From Pseudomonadota bacterium (GTDB taxonomy: Bacteria > Myxococcota_A > Polyangia > Haliangiales > Haliangiaceae), in NCBI GenBank assembly GCA_022360315.1, contig JAKSDA010000617.1:22022-86021 (forward strand): DNA of 64,000 nucleotides, read 5' to 3'. Positions 10,757 to 19,443 of the stretch are shown in pieces. The position numbers were made by a program, and so were the translations under genes. The first letter of the stretch is position 1. Every line of letters begins with the position of its first letter. Under the pieces are notes generated by a model. That model did not search any database. It saw nothing but the letters and a program-made list of their open reading frames with translations, and had not been told where the DNA came from.

Positions 10757-12154
10757 TTGGCAATCGAACCATCGCAAACAGGCCAGCCCCCGGTAGTCTC
10801 GTTGCAGCTCACTCACGGCAATGTGAGCGCGACTCTGCGTCAGATGGCGATTCCCATGTTCTTTGGCATCGTCGCCATCATGGTGTTTCAGCTGACCGAT
10901 ACCTGGTTTGCCTCGCAGCTGGGCACCGACGAACTCGCGGCCATGAGCTTTACCTTTCCGGTCGTCGCGTTCATCGGCAGCCTGTCGAGCGGCCTCGGTG
11001 TCGGCGCCACCGTGGTTGTGTCCCGCGCCCTGGGCGCCAGCGAGCACACCGAGGTCCGCCACATGACCCGCGATGGGCTGCTCCTGGCGGTTTTGATCGT
11101 CGCTCTTTTCGCCACCCTCGGTCTCTTCACCATAGACCCGATCTTTCGCCGCATGGGCGCGGACCAGCGCATCTTACCGCTGGTCCGCGAGTACATGACC
11201 ATCTGGTATCTGGGCATGGTGTGCCTGGTCGTACCGATGGTCGGCAACGCCATGATTCGGGCCACCGGTGATACCCGCACGCCGGCCGTGATCATGACCC
11301 TGGCCGCCGTCATCAACATCGCGCTCGATCCGCTCTTTATGTTCGGACTGGCCTTTGTTCCAGCCATGGGCCTCGAAGGAGCGGCGGTGGCCAGCGTGCT
11401 GTCCCGGGCGTTGACCCTGGCCTTGTCCCTGGCTGTATTGATCGGGAGAAAGCGCATGGTCTCGGCCTCGTTGCCGCGCGTGCGGGCGCTCCTCGGTCAC
11501 TGGAAGTCGCTGTTGCATGTCGGTGGCCCGGCTGCAGCCAGCAGCGTGTTGATTCCGCTTTCGTCCGCACTGGTCACATCGCTCATCGCTCGTCACGGTC
11601 CTACCGCAGTGGCCGCCTACGGTGCTGGCACGCGAGTCCAGATGATGGCTATCATCGTGCCGCTGGCCCTGGCCTCGGCACTTACTCCATTCATCGGCCA
11701 GAATTGGGCCGCTGGCAACCATGCCCGCGTACGCATGGCACTGGATGTGAGTGAGCGGTTTGTCCTTTTGTGGGGCGTTTTTGCATGGACGGTGATCGCC
11801 GTTCTGGCCGGTCCCATTGCCGGGTTATTCTCCCAGCAGCCCGCAGTCGTCGACTCGATGAAATCGTTTCTGCGTCTCGCCCTTGTCGGCATAGCACCGA
11901 TCGGCATCGTGCTCATTGCCACGTGGTCGTTTAATGGACTGCACCAGCCGCTTCGCTCGACAGCGCTGACCGTGATTCACATGTTTGGCGCGTTTGTTCC
12001 GCTGACCTATATAGGTGCTGAGCTCATGGGGCTGACCGGCGCGTTTCTCGGCATGTCCACGGCCAACCTACTCGGCGGCGGCCTGGCGTATCTGTGGCTC
12101 AGGCCAATCGGGCTCGTGGCCGATGGCGGGAGCGAGGACACGAGCTCCTCGTGA
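10757..12154 (+). CDS. MATE-family multidrug/Na+ (or H+) antiporter
   Basis: 465 residues with about 12 hydrophobic segments in two similar halves, as in NorM/DinF-type MATE exporters. Conserved features are MAIPMFFGIVAIMVFQLTDT at residues 31-50, SSGLGVGATVVVSRALGA, and the second-half counterpart PAAASSVLIPLSSA. The TTG at 10757 is used here because family members have an LTHG segment shortly before the first helix; a TTG at 10802 is an alternative, and no strong ribosome site distinguishes them. It follows the phosphatase by 18 bases on the same strand and abuts the stop of the minus-strand ABC gene. Confidence 0.85.
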   Translation: MAIEPSQTGQPPVVSLQLTHGNVSATLRQMAIPMFFGIVAIMVFQLTDTWFASQLGTDELAAMSFTFPVVAFIGSLSSGLGVGATVVVSRALGASEHTEVRHMTRDGLLLAVLIVALFATLGLFTIDPIFRRMGADQRILPLVREYMTIWYLGMVCLVVPMVGNAMIRATGDTRTPAVIMTLAAVINIALDPLFMFGLAFVPAMGLEGAAVASVLSRALTLALSLAVLIGRKRMVSASLPRVRALLGHWKSLLHVGGPAAASSVLIPLSSALVTSLIARHGPTAVAAYGAGTRVQMMAIIVPLALASALTPFIGQNWAAGNHARVRMALDVSERFVLLWGVFAWTVIAVLAGPIAGLFSQQPAVVDSMKSFLRLALVGIAPIGIVLIATWSFNGLHQPLRSTALTVIHMFGAFVPLTYIGAELMGLTGAFLGMSTANLLGGGLAYLWLRPIGLVADGGSEDTSSS

Positions 12155-12928
12155 TCAGCTGCCAAAGGTCAAGAGATCGCGAGTCCTTTGGTGCGCGGGA
12201 TGGGTAAACAGGACCGAGGTCTCCCCGGCCTCGACAATACGGCCGTCGAGCAGAAATATAGCGTCATCCGACGTGGCTCGCGCCAGCTTGAGATTTCGGG
12301 TAACCAACACGATCGTGTGCTGGCCCCGGATCGCGGCCAGCTTGGCACGCATCCACTCGCATTCTCGTTCGCCGGCACCTGACTCGGGTTCGTCGATGAG
12401 AAGCAGTGACCCCGGAACACTGGCTGCCACAGTGAACCCGGCCAGCCGCCGCAATGGACCCGGCAGGGCCAGCAACGGCGTGTCGACGACTGACTCGAGT
12501 AGCTCGCTGGCCGAGCCGGATACCGATTGCCAGAACTCGTGCAACCAGCTCTTCAACCCCTGTCCGCTCTGACTCTGCAGCAATGCGGTCAGCGTGTGCT
12601 CGGAAACCTCGAGCGCCTGCGGAAGAATCCTTATGTCTCCATTAATACACTTTATGTCACCTGAGTGCCACATAGTTTCCGGGACTGGATATCTAGCAAA
12701 ATCCCCTGCGCTCGCCCGAGAATCACCGAGCCCTTCTGATGGCGGCACTATCAACCCGCCGATGAGTCTGAGAAGCGTGCTCTTGCCACTCCCGCCCGGG
12801 CCGAGAACAACTGTCGTTCGATTACTCCGCATCGAGCAGCTGATCGAGTGAATCGCAACGCGCTCGCCGTATCCGACGCACACGTCTCGCAGTGCAACTG
12901 CAGTATCGGCCCTCATGACTCCGCGCAC
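12155..12928 (-). CDS. Degenerate PstB-like ABC ATPase without recognisable signature or H-loop
   Basis: 257 residues. Walker A is intact (GPGGSGKST) and Walker B is intact (SLLLIDEPES), and the C-terminus (FTHPAHQRTRDLL) resembles phosphate importer PstB. Where LSGGQ should be there is LALPGPLRRLAG, and the H-loop position reads LVTRN, so the switch His is replaced by Arg. The family knowledge is that both motifs are needed for normal ABC hydrolysis; this protein may bind ATP without cycling. No permease is near. The Roadblock-like gene ends 7 bases upstream on the same strand, which suggests a cytoplasmic regulatory pair. Start may be the GTG at 12928 or the ATG at 12916. Confidence 0.75.
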   Translation of the reverse strand: MRGVMRADTAVALRDVCVGYGERVAIHSISCSMRSNRTTVVLGPGGSGKSTLLRLIGGLIVPPSEGLGDSRASAGDFARYPVPETMWHSGDIKCINGDIRILPQALEVSEHTLTALLQSQSGQGLKSWLHEFWQSVSGSASELLESVVDTPLLALPGPLRRLAGFTVAASVPGSLLLIDEPESGAGERECEWMRAKLAAIRGQHTIVLVTRNLKLARATSDDAIFLLDGRIVEAGETSVLFTHPAHQRTRDLLTFGS

Positions 12929-12935
12929 AGCGCAG

Positions 12936-13334
12936 CTACAGGTTTTCGGATTTGGCGATCATGCGCCCCTTGGCCAGGATCAGCCCCAAGTTGGCATCCG
13001 CTCGACATACTGCGACCATGACCACCGATTCTTCATTCTCCAGGCGAGAAAAAAAATGGATCAAGTTGCGCGACATCACCACAATCTGCCGAAAGTAGTG
13101 CTCGTCGCTGTGCTGGACTCCGCGAATCCGTTTGAATAAGCGCTCGATGGTGACGACATTGTCGCCCTCGAACATATCTCTGGTCGCAGCAGCCACCAGG
13201 TCGAGGACTTCCTGAGGATGGCTCTCGATTGTCTTCACGCTCAGCAGCATGCCGGTTTCCATGTCGACAACCCCGGCTGCGACACACTTGGGAATCTCTC
13301 TCATACTCCGACTGATGATGGTATCTGCACTCAC
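12936..13334 (-). CDS. Roadblock/LC7-like protein
   Basis: 132 residues from a GTG at 13334, preferred because AGGAGG lies 7 bases before it; the frame is open further 5' but has no site. The sequence follows a Roadblock/LC7 pattern: CVAAGVVDMETGMLLSVKTI, a helix with EVLDLVAAATRDMFEGD, YFRQIVVMSRNLIHFFSRL and a last strand-helix VAVCRADANLGLILAKGR. Roadblock proteins are small dimers that regulate small GTPases or other NTPases, for example MglB in Myxococcus. No GTPase gene is adjacent; the neighbour is the unusual ABC ATPase, the likely partner. Confidence 0.65.
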   Translation of the reverse strand: MSADTIISRSMREIPKCVAAGVVDMETGMLLSVKTIESHPQEVLDLVAAATRDMFEGDNVVTIERLFKRIRGVQHSDEHYFRQIVVMSRNLIHFFSRLENEESVVMVAVCRADANLGLILAKGRMIAKSENL

Positions 13335-13554
13335 TGTTCGCCTCCTATCGGGAGTGCCCGTAAACGGTCTGATTGCGCATTGAAATGTCAAAATGTGCTG
13401 CCTCTGCACACAGGTAGCACTCTTCCCTGCATGTCATGGCCTACAGCAGTCAGATGCAGCACAGGGTCATGGATCGGATCTGCAACAGAAGACTTATGGG
13501 GTGTCGATGTCGCAGGATGCTTTATCTCATATCAGAACCATGACATCGCCGTCT

Positions 13555-13568
13555 GAGAACCTGTTCTC
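13555..13568. promoter_or_regulatory. Palindrome GAGAACCTGTTCTC
   Basis: Perfect 14-bp dyad (GAGAAC-CT-GTTCTC) located 220 bases upstream of the Roadblock start. The shape fits an operator for a dimeric regulator. Its spacing does not fit the known Gram-positive or alphaproteobacterial LexA boxes, so no regulator is named. Confidence 0.35.
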
Positions 13569-13754
13569 ATTACCAGGCGCACCACGGCCAAAATTACGAG
13601 TTGGCATCAAATCGGAGTGTCGGTGAATAATAGAGAAAAATCAAGTGATTGGGTATTGATTCTCGGTAAAATGAAGCTCTGAACAAATCAACTGCACAAT
13701 TGTACTGTGAAAACACGCAAACCTTGCGGGTTTGGTAAATTTTGCACCGATCTG

Positions 13755-13834
13755 AGCCCCAGTCTTTTTGGTCGAAAGATGACCATCGAACTTGCTAAGA
13801 TATAGCCAGGTTAACGACCAAAACGACTGGGCTT
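13755..13834. repeat. Inverted repeat with 20-base arms
   Basis: Left arm 13755-13774 (AGCCCCAGTCTTTTTGGTCG) pairs with the right arm at 13815-13834 at 17 of 20 positions, with a 40-base AT-rich spacer. It could be a non-coding RNA stem, a decayed miniature element or a terminator. No target-site duplication was recognised. Confidence 0.45.
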
Positions 13835-14112
13835 CACGTCGCATGAAGTAATATGTTCGAGCTACAACAGTTGTAGTGAGGAAGCGGCGAGAGCGATCTG
13901 GTGATGATTATTTATAGTGTTGGAGATTCGTAATCGGCAATCCAGATGCCAGGCTGACTAATAATGGTCTTTACAATTGCAATCGCAGTCAGTCGGGTAT
14001 ACTGGTTATTCACCCTGTCCTCTGTTGCAGACCAGAGGTAAGCTATTGGCGTGTATCGCGTTGGTTGCATGTTTAACCGGGGCGACGGCACGGCGGACAT
14101 TACTGGGAATCG

Positions 14113-15186
14113 ATGACCACGAGCCTTCCGATATCCACGGCGATCGTACTTACCGAGGCTCCTCGTGTCGAAGAGCGCATGGGCCGTATCTTGGCTCTGC
14201 TCGCTTCTGAGGGCATCTCGGTTGTTGTTACCGACCAGCTCGATGAGGCGAATAAACAGTTGTCTCGTTGCGAAGTTGGCGAAGTGCAATGTGTTCTACT
14301 GGATGCCGATACCATATCGGATTCAGATGGCATTGCGGCGTATTTGGATGACATTCGCAGTACAGCTGGGGACGCCGATTTAAAGCCGATTGTGGTTGCG
14401 TCCGCGCCATCGCAGGCGGTTGTGCTGGCTGCGTTTCGCGCCGGTGCGGGGGACGTGATCGATCTGACCTTGGAATCGGACGCTCATATTCTGGCAGTCC
14501 TGCAGCGGATCGCAGTCGATCGCCATCGGCGGGTGCAGAGGCGAAGACGTGTCCGCTGTTTGCGGACGATTCTCGAGGATCTGGTCAAAGATCTGATCCA
14601 GACCGAACGGCGCTCAATCGATCTCGAGCACCTGATCGCGGCGCGCGACAGTGTCGAGTTATTCGAAGTATTTCATCCCAACCGGCAGGCTTGTGTGCTC
14701 GTAGTGGATGACGAGCGCGATACTGCATCCATGCTGGTCGAGGTGCTTGCCGGGGTTGAGCTCGACACCCACGCCTGCTTTAGCGGGGAGGATGCAGTTG
14801 CGTTCACCAAGGACATGGCAAAGCGCGGCAGAGCCATCGATCTGGCCCTCACCGATATCTGTTTGCCGGGCATTACCGGCCTTGAAACCATCGAGCAGAT
14901 GAGGCTGGTCAAGCCGGATCTCGCCGCCATTCTCATGAGCGGTTTGTCCGACAGTAAAACTGCCGATGAAACTGCCATGTGCGCGACCGAGCACGGTGTG
15001 GTCGACTACGTGGTCAAGCCATTTCGCGACACCCACGAGTTGGTCGAGCGGGTCAAGAAACACGCCATCGAGAGTATGAACTACGCACGGGGCCGCCATT
15101 ATGTCGAGCAGATCAAGGAGCGGCACGGCAAGTCCCTCCTGCGCTACCGCAAAATCGCCGCCGATCTCGATCAGCTCTATCTCTAG
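14113..15186 (+). CDS. Response regulator with two receiver-like domains
   Basis: 357 residues. Residues 5-125 have receiver-like secondary structure (VVVASAPSQAVVLAAFRAGAGDVIDL resembles beta4-beta5) but lack the paired acidic residues, so this copy is probably inactive. A helical linker follows, then a complete receiver at about 193-320 (VLVVDDERD, phospho-acceptor Asp248 in LALTDICLPG, Lys in YVVKPFRD). A 40-residue helical tail ends the protein. No DNA-binding or enzymatic output is visible, so it probably acts by protein contact. Its cognate kinase is not nearby. The ATG at 14113 follows the AT-rich region. Confidence 0.8.
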   Translation: MTTSLPISTAIVLTEAPRVEERMGRILALLASEGISVVVTDQLDEANKQLSRCEVGEVQCVLLDADTISDSDGIAAYLDDIRSTAGDADLKPIVVASAPSQAVVLAAFRAGAGDVIDLTLESDAHILAVLQRIAVDRHRRVQRRRRVRCLRTILEDLVKDLIQTERRSIDLEHLIAARDSVELFEVFHPNRQACVLVVDDERDTASMLVEVLAGVELDTHACFSGEDAVAFTKDMAKRGRAIDLALTDICLPGITGLETIEQMRLVKPDLAAILMSGLSDSKTADETAMCATEHGVVDYVVKPFRDTHELVERVKKHAIESMNYARGRHYVEQIKERHGKSLLRYRKIAADLDQLYL

Positions 15187-15227
15187 CCTTCGGCCGACAT
15201 TACCGACTCAGCTCTTGCCGTTTCGGG

Positions 15228-15258
15228 CCACTCGTCGCGCTGCGCTGAAGGCGAGTGG
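15228..15258 (+). terminator. Possible terminator hairpin after the response regulator
   Basis: 7-bp stem CCACTCG/CGAGTGG, 40 bases after the stop codon. No T-run follows, so termination activity is uncertain. Confidence 0.3.
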
Positions 15259-15360
15259 TGCTCGCAATTGTGCGCCCATCTTTCATGGCTCACCGTCCAC
15301 GCTCAGTCCAGGAACTGCTCTGTAGGGACGATTTCTCTCGAACGCTGCAAGGCCGTCGAG

Positions 15361-15936
15361 CTACTCGACGACGAGCGATGCGTTCAGCGTGATAGGCATT
15401 GCGAGGTTAAATCGGTTGGGGGACAAGCGGATAACCGATTGATGGATGGCTTCGAACTGTTCGGGAGTGCCGTCGCCGCTGATCCGAACCGTGTAGTTGA
15501 TGGTGTCGTAGCCGGGTTTTACCTGAGGGTCGATGTTCAGAAAGCCACGAAGATCTAGCTCTCCCTCGGTTTCGATTTCTAGCCTGGTGATAGTCACGCC
15601 TTCCATCGCTGCACCGGTCACATAGCCAACCAACATGCAGGCGTTGAGGGCGGACATCAGAACCTCCTGCGGGTTCGGCGCTGAGTTCTGGCCGAGGAGT
15701 TCCTCAGGTTCATCGGCGGCGATCACGAACTCTCGGGGGTGCTGCTCTCCGCCGAGAGTGAGCCGTGTGGCGCGAGACTCCGACCGGGTTTGACCGGCCC
15801 ATGAGGTGAGAACGTTGAAGCTCAGCTTCCCCTTCTCAGGGTCGTCCGCGATGGCCTTGATGGTGCTTCTCAGGGCATCGACGTCGATTCCGTTGACGAT
15901 GCCGGATACTCGATTCGTACTAGTTGCTTGTGACAT
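15361..15936 (-). CDS. OsmC-family peroxiredoxin-like protein
   Basis: 191 residues. The OsmC fold is shown by LTLGGEQHPREFVIAADEPEELLGQ, then NPQEVLMSALNACMLVGYV, which carries one of the redox-active cysteines in the usual place of the central helix (LSAL.AC). The second, resolving Cys usual for classic OsmC/Ohr is not seen near the C-terminus, so it belongs to the one-Cys branch. OsmC proteins reduce organic hydroperoxides in the cytoplasm. It lies 51 bases downstream of the SDR gene on the same strand, in a TetR-controlled pair. Confidence 0.85.
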   Translation of the reverse strand: MSQATSTNRVSGIVNGIDVDALRSTIKAIADDPEKGKLSFNVLTSWAGQTRSESRATRLTLGGEQHPREFVIAADEPEELLGQNSAPNPQEVLMSALNACMLVGYVTGAAMEGVTITRLEIETEGELDLRGFLNIDPQVKPGYDTINYTVRISGDGTPEQFEAIHQSVIRLSPNRFNLAMPITLNASLVVE

Positions 15937-15987
15937 GGAACTATCTCCTTTTCGTTGATTGCTGGCGACGCGGAGAGTTTTTGGATC

Positions 15988-16752
15988 TTAGTTGCGTCCG
16001 GCCATCACGCCGCCGTCGACATCCCATACGGCTCCAGTGACCCAGCCCGCATTATCCGAGAGAAGGTGGTCGACCGTTGCGGCGACGTCCTCGGCCTGAC
16101 CGATGCGCCCGATCGGGTGAAAGTTATTGAATCCTTGGAGCTGCTCCTCGATCTGCGACGGCTCGATGAACGCCCCGTAGATCGGCGTAAGGACAACGGC
16201 CGGGGAGACGCCGTTCACACGGATGCCGTCGCCAGCAAGCTCCATCGCCAGGTGCTGCGTCAAGGAGTGCAAGCCCGCCTTGGCCATCGAGTAAGCCGAT
16301 GAGGGGGTGGCCGCGATGGCCTGCTTCGCCCACATCGAACCGATGTTCACAATCGACCCGCCGCCATTGGTCTTCATGTTGCTCACCGCCGCTTGGGTGA
16401 TGAAGAACATGGACCGGTTGAGGTCGTGGTACTTGTCGTAGTCTTCCTTGCTGTGCTCGATGAAGGGCAGGGGGCTGAAGTAGCCTGCGGCGTTTACGAG
16501 GTACTGAATGTGGTCGCCGGAGTCGCGAAGCGAGGCAGTGAACTGGTCAACGGCTGCTTCGTCGTACAAATCGACGCTAGAGGTCTCGACAGAACCCACA
16601 GCCGACAACTCCGACTTGGCCGCAGCGAGGCGACCTTCGTTGCGCGCGACCAGATGGACACGGACGCCCCTGTGAAGCAGCCGCTTGGCCGTTGCTTTGC
16701 CCATTCCGGTGGAACCGCCGATGATGAGTGCCTTCTTGTTGGGCTGTGACAT
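15988..16752 (-). CDS. SDR-family NAD(P)-dependent oxidoreductase
   Basis: 254 residues, classical SDR length. The nucleotide-binding turn is GGSTGMGKAT, followed by LVARNEG, the NAAG motif at the end of beta4 (LVNAAGYF) and the catalytic pair YSMAK (Tyr and Lys) with the upstream catalytic Ser region NIGSMWAK. The C-terminus VTGAVWDVDGGVMAGRN is typical of 3-oxoacyl reductase-like enzymes. The substrate is not predictable. An operator-like palindrome (16773-16790) lies 21 bases before its start, matching the one at the tetR-type gene, so the SDR and OsmC genes are probably repressed by that regulator. Confidence 0.88.
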   Translation of the reverse strand: MSQPNKKALIIGGSTGMGKATAKRLLHRGVRVHLVARNEGRLAAAKSELSAVGSVETSSVDLYDEAAVDQFTASLRDSGDHIQYLVNAAGYFSPLPFIEHSKEDYDKYHDLNRSMFFITQAAVSNMKTNGGGSIVNIGSMWAKQAIAATPSSAYSMAKAGLHSLTQHLAMELAGDGIRVNGVSPAVVLTPIYGAFIEPSQIEEQLQGFNNFHPIGRIGQAEDVAATVDHLLSDNAGWVTGAVWDVDGGVMAGRN

Positions 16753-16760
16753 GGTTTTTC

Positions 16761-17062
16761 TCCTTTGCTTGACTACCTAGGCATAGGTAGGTTTGACGGT
16801 GACGAAAAAATGCGCTCTTCGGGTTCAGAGACCATCTCTATGCGGCCTCTAGGGCGCCGAAGAACACGCGCTGTATGGTCTCCAGAAGCGGACGGTCGCT
16901 CCTCGAGCGAGACAGGATGAGCTCACCTTTGCTTGACTACCTAAGAACCCGCTCCTCGGGTTCGGAGACCATCTCTATGCGGCCTCTAGAGCGCTGAAGA
17001 ACACGCGCTGTATGGTTGCCAGAAGTGGACGGCCGCTCCTGGAGCGGGACAGGATGAGCCCA
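16761..17062. repeat. Imperfect tandem duplication covering the TetR gene 3' end and the SDR promoter edge
   Basis: Unit 1 (about 16761-16926) and unit 2 (about 16927-17062) share the opening CCTTTGCTTGACTACCTA and then a long stretch around ACACGCGCTGTATGG (16865 and 16999) up to GACAGGATGAG. Unit 2 includes the real last 30 codons of the TetR gene; unit 1 is the extra copy. Unit 2 keeps only one operator half-site (CTACCTA at 16937-16943), and the units differ at many bases, so the event is not recent. Confidence 0.75.
16773..16790. promoter_or_regulatory. TetR-type operator upstream of the SDR-OsmC pair
   Basis: CTACCTAGGCATAGGTAG: both 7-base arms (CTACCTA/TAGGTAG) are identical to those of the perfect palindrome upstream of the TetR gene, with a slightly altered centre. 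Placed 21-38 bases before the SDR start, where a repressor would block transcription. Confidence 0.75.
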
Positions 17063-17547
17063 CCTTGCAAGCTCGACATGAGCGTTGCGGCTACGTCGGC
17101 GGGTTTCCCAGCAAAGCTGAACTCCCCTTGCTGGATCCCCGCGCTGATTCTCTCCGCAATCCACGTCTCACTGCGTTCGATGTATGCCGCGACGGCTTCT
17201 TGTAGCGGGGGGGACAGCGTCTCACGGTCGGAGGCAAGTGAGCCACACAAGCAAATCGCACCACACGACTCCGTGTCCCTGTAGAGCTTGATGAAGCTCT
17301 TGAGCTTCGCCTTGTTCGTGCTCCTGGTGCGGTCAATGCTCGCCAGCGTGCGGTCCAATTCCTCGACGTAGCGTTCCATCAGGGCCAAGCCCAGATCCGC
17401 CTTGGCCGCGAAGTGGTAGTGGATGCTTGCCGTGCGGATGCCAACTTTTTCGGCCAGATCCTTGTAGCTGAAGGCGTTGTAGCCGCGCTCCTGAATCAGC
17501 AGCTGCGCCGCGTTCAGAAGCCGGACTACTGTCTCGTTCGCCCTCAT
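16975..17547 (-). CDS. TetR/AcrR-family transcriptional repressor
   Basis: 190 residues. The N-terminal helix-turn-helix (residues about 12-58) includes LLIQERGYNAFSYKDLAEKV and GIRTASIHYHFAAKADL, the standard TetR pattern. The C-terminal ligand-binding region is helical with ISAGIQQGEFSFAGKPADVA, close to the LmrA/YxaF-like branch with a conserved Cys cluster region (CGAICLCGSLASD). It should dimerise on the perfect 18-bp palindrome 15 bases upstream of its own start (autoregulation) and on the related site at the SDR gene. Ligand unknown; the OsmC target hints at an oxidised or electrophilic effector. Confidence 0.9.
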   Translation of the reverse strand: MRANETVVRLLNAAQLLIQERGYNAFSYKDLAEKVGIRTASIHYHFAAKADLGLALMERYVEELDRTLASIDRTRSTNKAKLKSFIKLYRDTESCGAICLCGSLASDRETLSPPLQEAVAAYIERSETWIAERISAGIQQGEFSFAGKPADVAATLMSSLQGGLILSRSRSGRPLLATIQRVFFSALEAA

Positions 17548-17561
17548 GGAAACACTGTAGC

Positions 17562-17579
17562 CTACCTATGCATAGGTAG
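17562..17579. promoter_or_regulatory. Perfect 18-bp TetR operator
   Basis: CTACCTATGCATAGGTAG is a perfect palindrome located 15 bases before the TetR gene start. Repetition of its arms at 16773-16790 strongly supports a real binding site. Confidence 0.85.
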
Positions 17580-17892
17580 TCAAGGTGTGGAAGGAGAGTT
17601 TTTTAGCAAGCCTCGTGGCGCCATCGACTATCTTGGAGCGATTGCTGGCTCGCTTTGGCCGAGCAGCGAGCCAATTCACCGATCCCATTCCGGAGCAATC
17701 TCACCGTATCCAGCCCGGCCTCACAGCACCACATAGGTGTACTGTATAGGTGTACTGTCCATTGTCCACACCGCCTTATTGCCGGGCACGCCCTTCTCCG
17801 ATCAAAGCCGAAGCGAGGAGGTTCGAACAGAGTGTTGTCGAGGGCGATGTGCTCCATCGCCTGGTTCACCTGCTCCACTCCGCGCCGGCGAC
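17580..17892. other. Intergenic region with a 13-bp tandem repeat
   Basis: No gene is supported. ATAGGTGTACTGT occurs twice head-to-tail at 17733-17745 and 17746-17758. The minus-strand reading of 17600-17900 has no recognisable domain; a decayed mobile-element fragment is possible but not shown. Confidence 0.4.
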
Positions 17893-18117
17893 TCAGTAAC
17901 TGCGCTTGCGATGGTCGCGCACCCGGATGGGTTTTTTGTTCTTCTTGCACGTCCAGCGGCCGTTGGGCTTTTGCACTGCGTGCCAGCCCGGGCCGCAGGT
18001 TGGTCGGGCGTGTTTGCGGGTTCGTTTTTCTTTGGCCACGACAATGCAACTCGTACTCGACACGGTAAAGCCGGCCAGGAGAAATACGGCGAGAAAGAGG
18101 ATGAAATATCGCTGCAT
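17893..18117 (-). CDS. Small basic exported protein, possible lipoprotein
   Basis: 74 residues from the ATG at 18117. A hydrophobic N-terminal segment (YFILFLAVFLLAGFTVSS) is followed by TSC, a weak lipobox with Cys23. The mature part is very basic (KEKRTRKHARPTC, CKKNKKPIRVRDHRKRSY) and has three Cys. No family is recognised. It could be an exported cationic peptide bound to the envelope. It lies alone between the TetR region and the acyl-CoA dehydrogenase. Confidence 0.5.
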   Translation of the reverse strand: MQRYFILFLAVFLLAGFTVSSTSCIVVAKEKRTRKHARPTCGPGWHAVQKPNGRWTCKKNKKPIRVRDHRKRSY

Positions 18118-18237
18118 GGAGTTATCATCGACACGGCGCGAAAACCCTGTCAAGCAAGCCATGCCCGATATCGTTCGATATCGCGACTGCGACAGTGATT
18201 CGCGACACATGGGCTTTGCCACATCTCTCGAGCGATG

Positions 18238-19383
<1,146 letters not shown>

Positions 19384-19443
19384 TGGTATCTCCGAACCCT
19401 TGGTCGGGCACTGGGCACTGTAGCTCGGAACGCTCGGCGGATG

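Larger units (their letters stand above)
13335..14112. other. Gene-poor, AT-richer intergenic region
   Basis: About 780 bases with no convincing gene. It is visibly less GC-rich than its surroundings, especially 13560-13960. It holds a perfect 14-bp palindrome and a 20-base-arm inverted repeat (listed separately) and must contain the promoters of the divergent Roadblock and response-regulator genes. Short frames here show no family pattern. Confidence 0.6.

Noticed and set aside
12155..12928. Functional phosphate importer ATPase pstB
   Set aside because: The signature and H-loop are lost and no pstSCA genes are near.
13555..13568. LexA/SOS box
   Set aside because: The dyad spacing (GAAC-CT-GTTC) does not fit the known box types and neither neighbour is an SOS gene.
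13641..13844. 67-codon minus-strand frame in the AT-rich gap
   Set aside because: No ribosome site, no family pattern, and it runs through the inverted repeat.
17603..17892. Transposase fragment on the minus strand
   Set aside because: A few residues looked suggestive, but no conserved transposase motif could be named.
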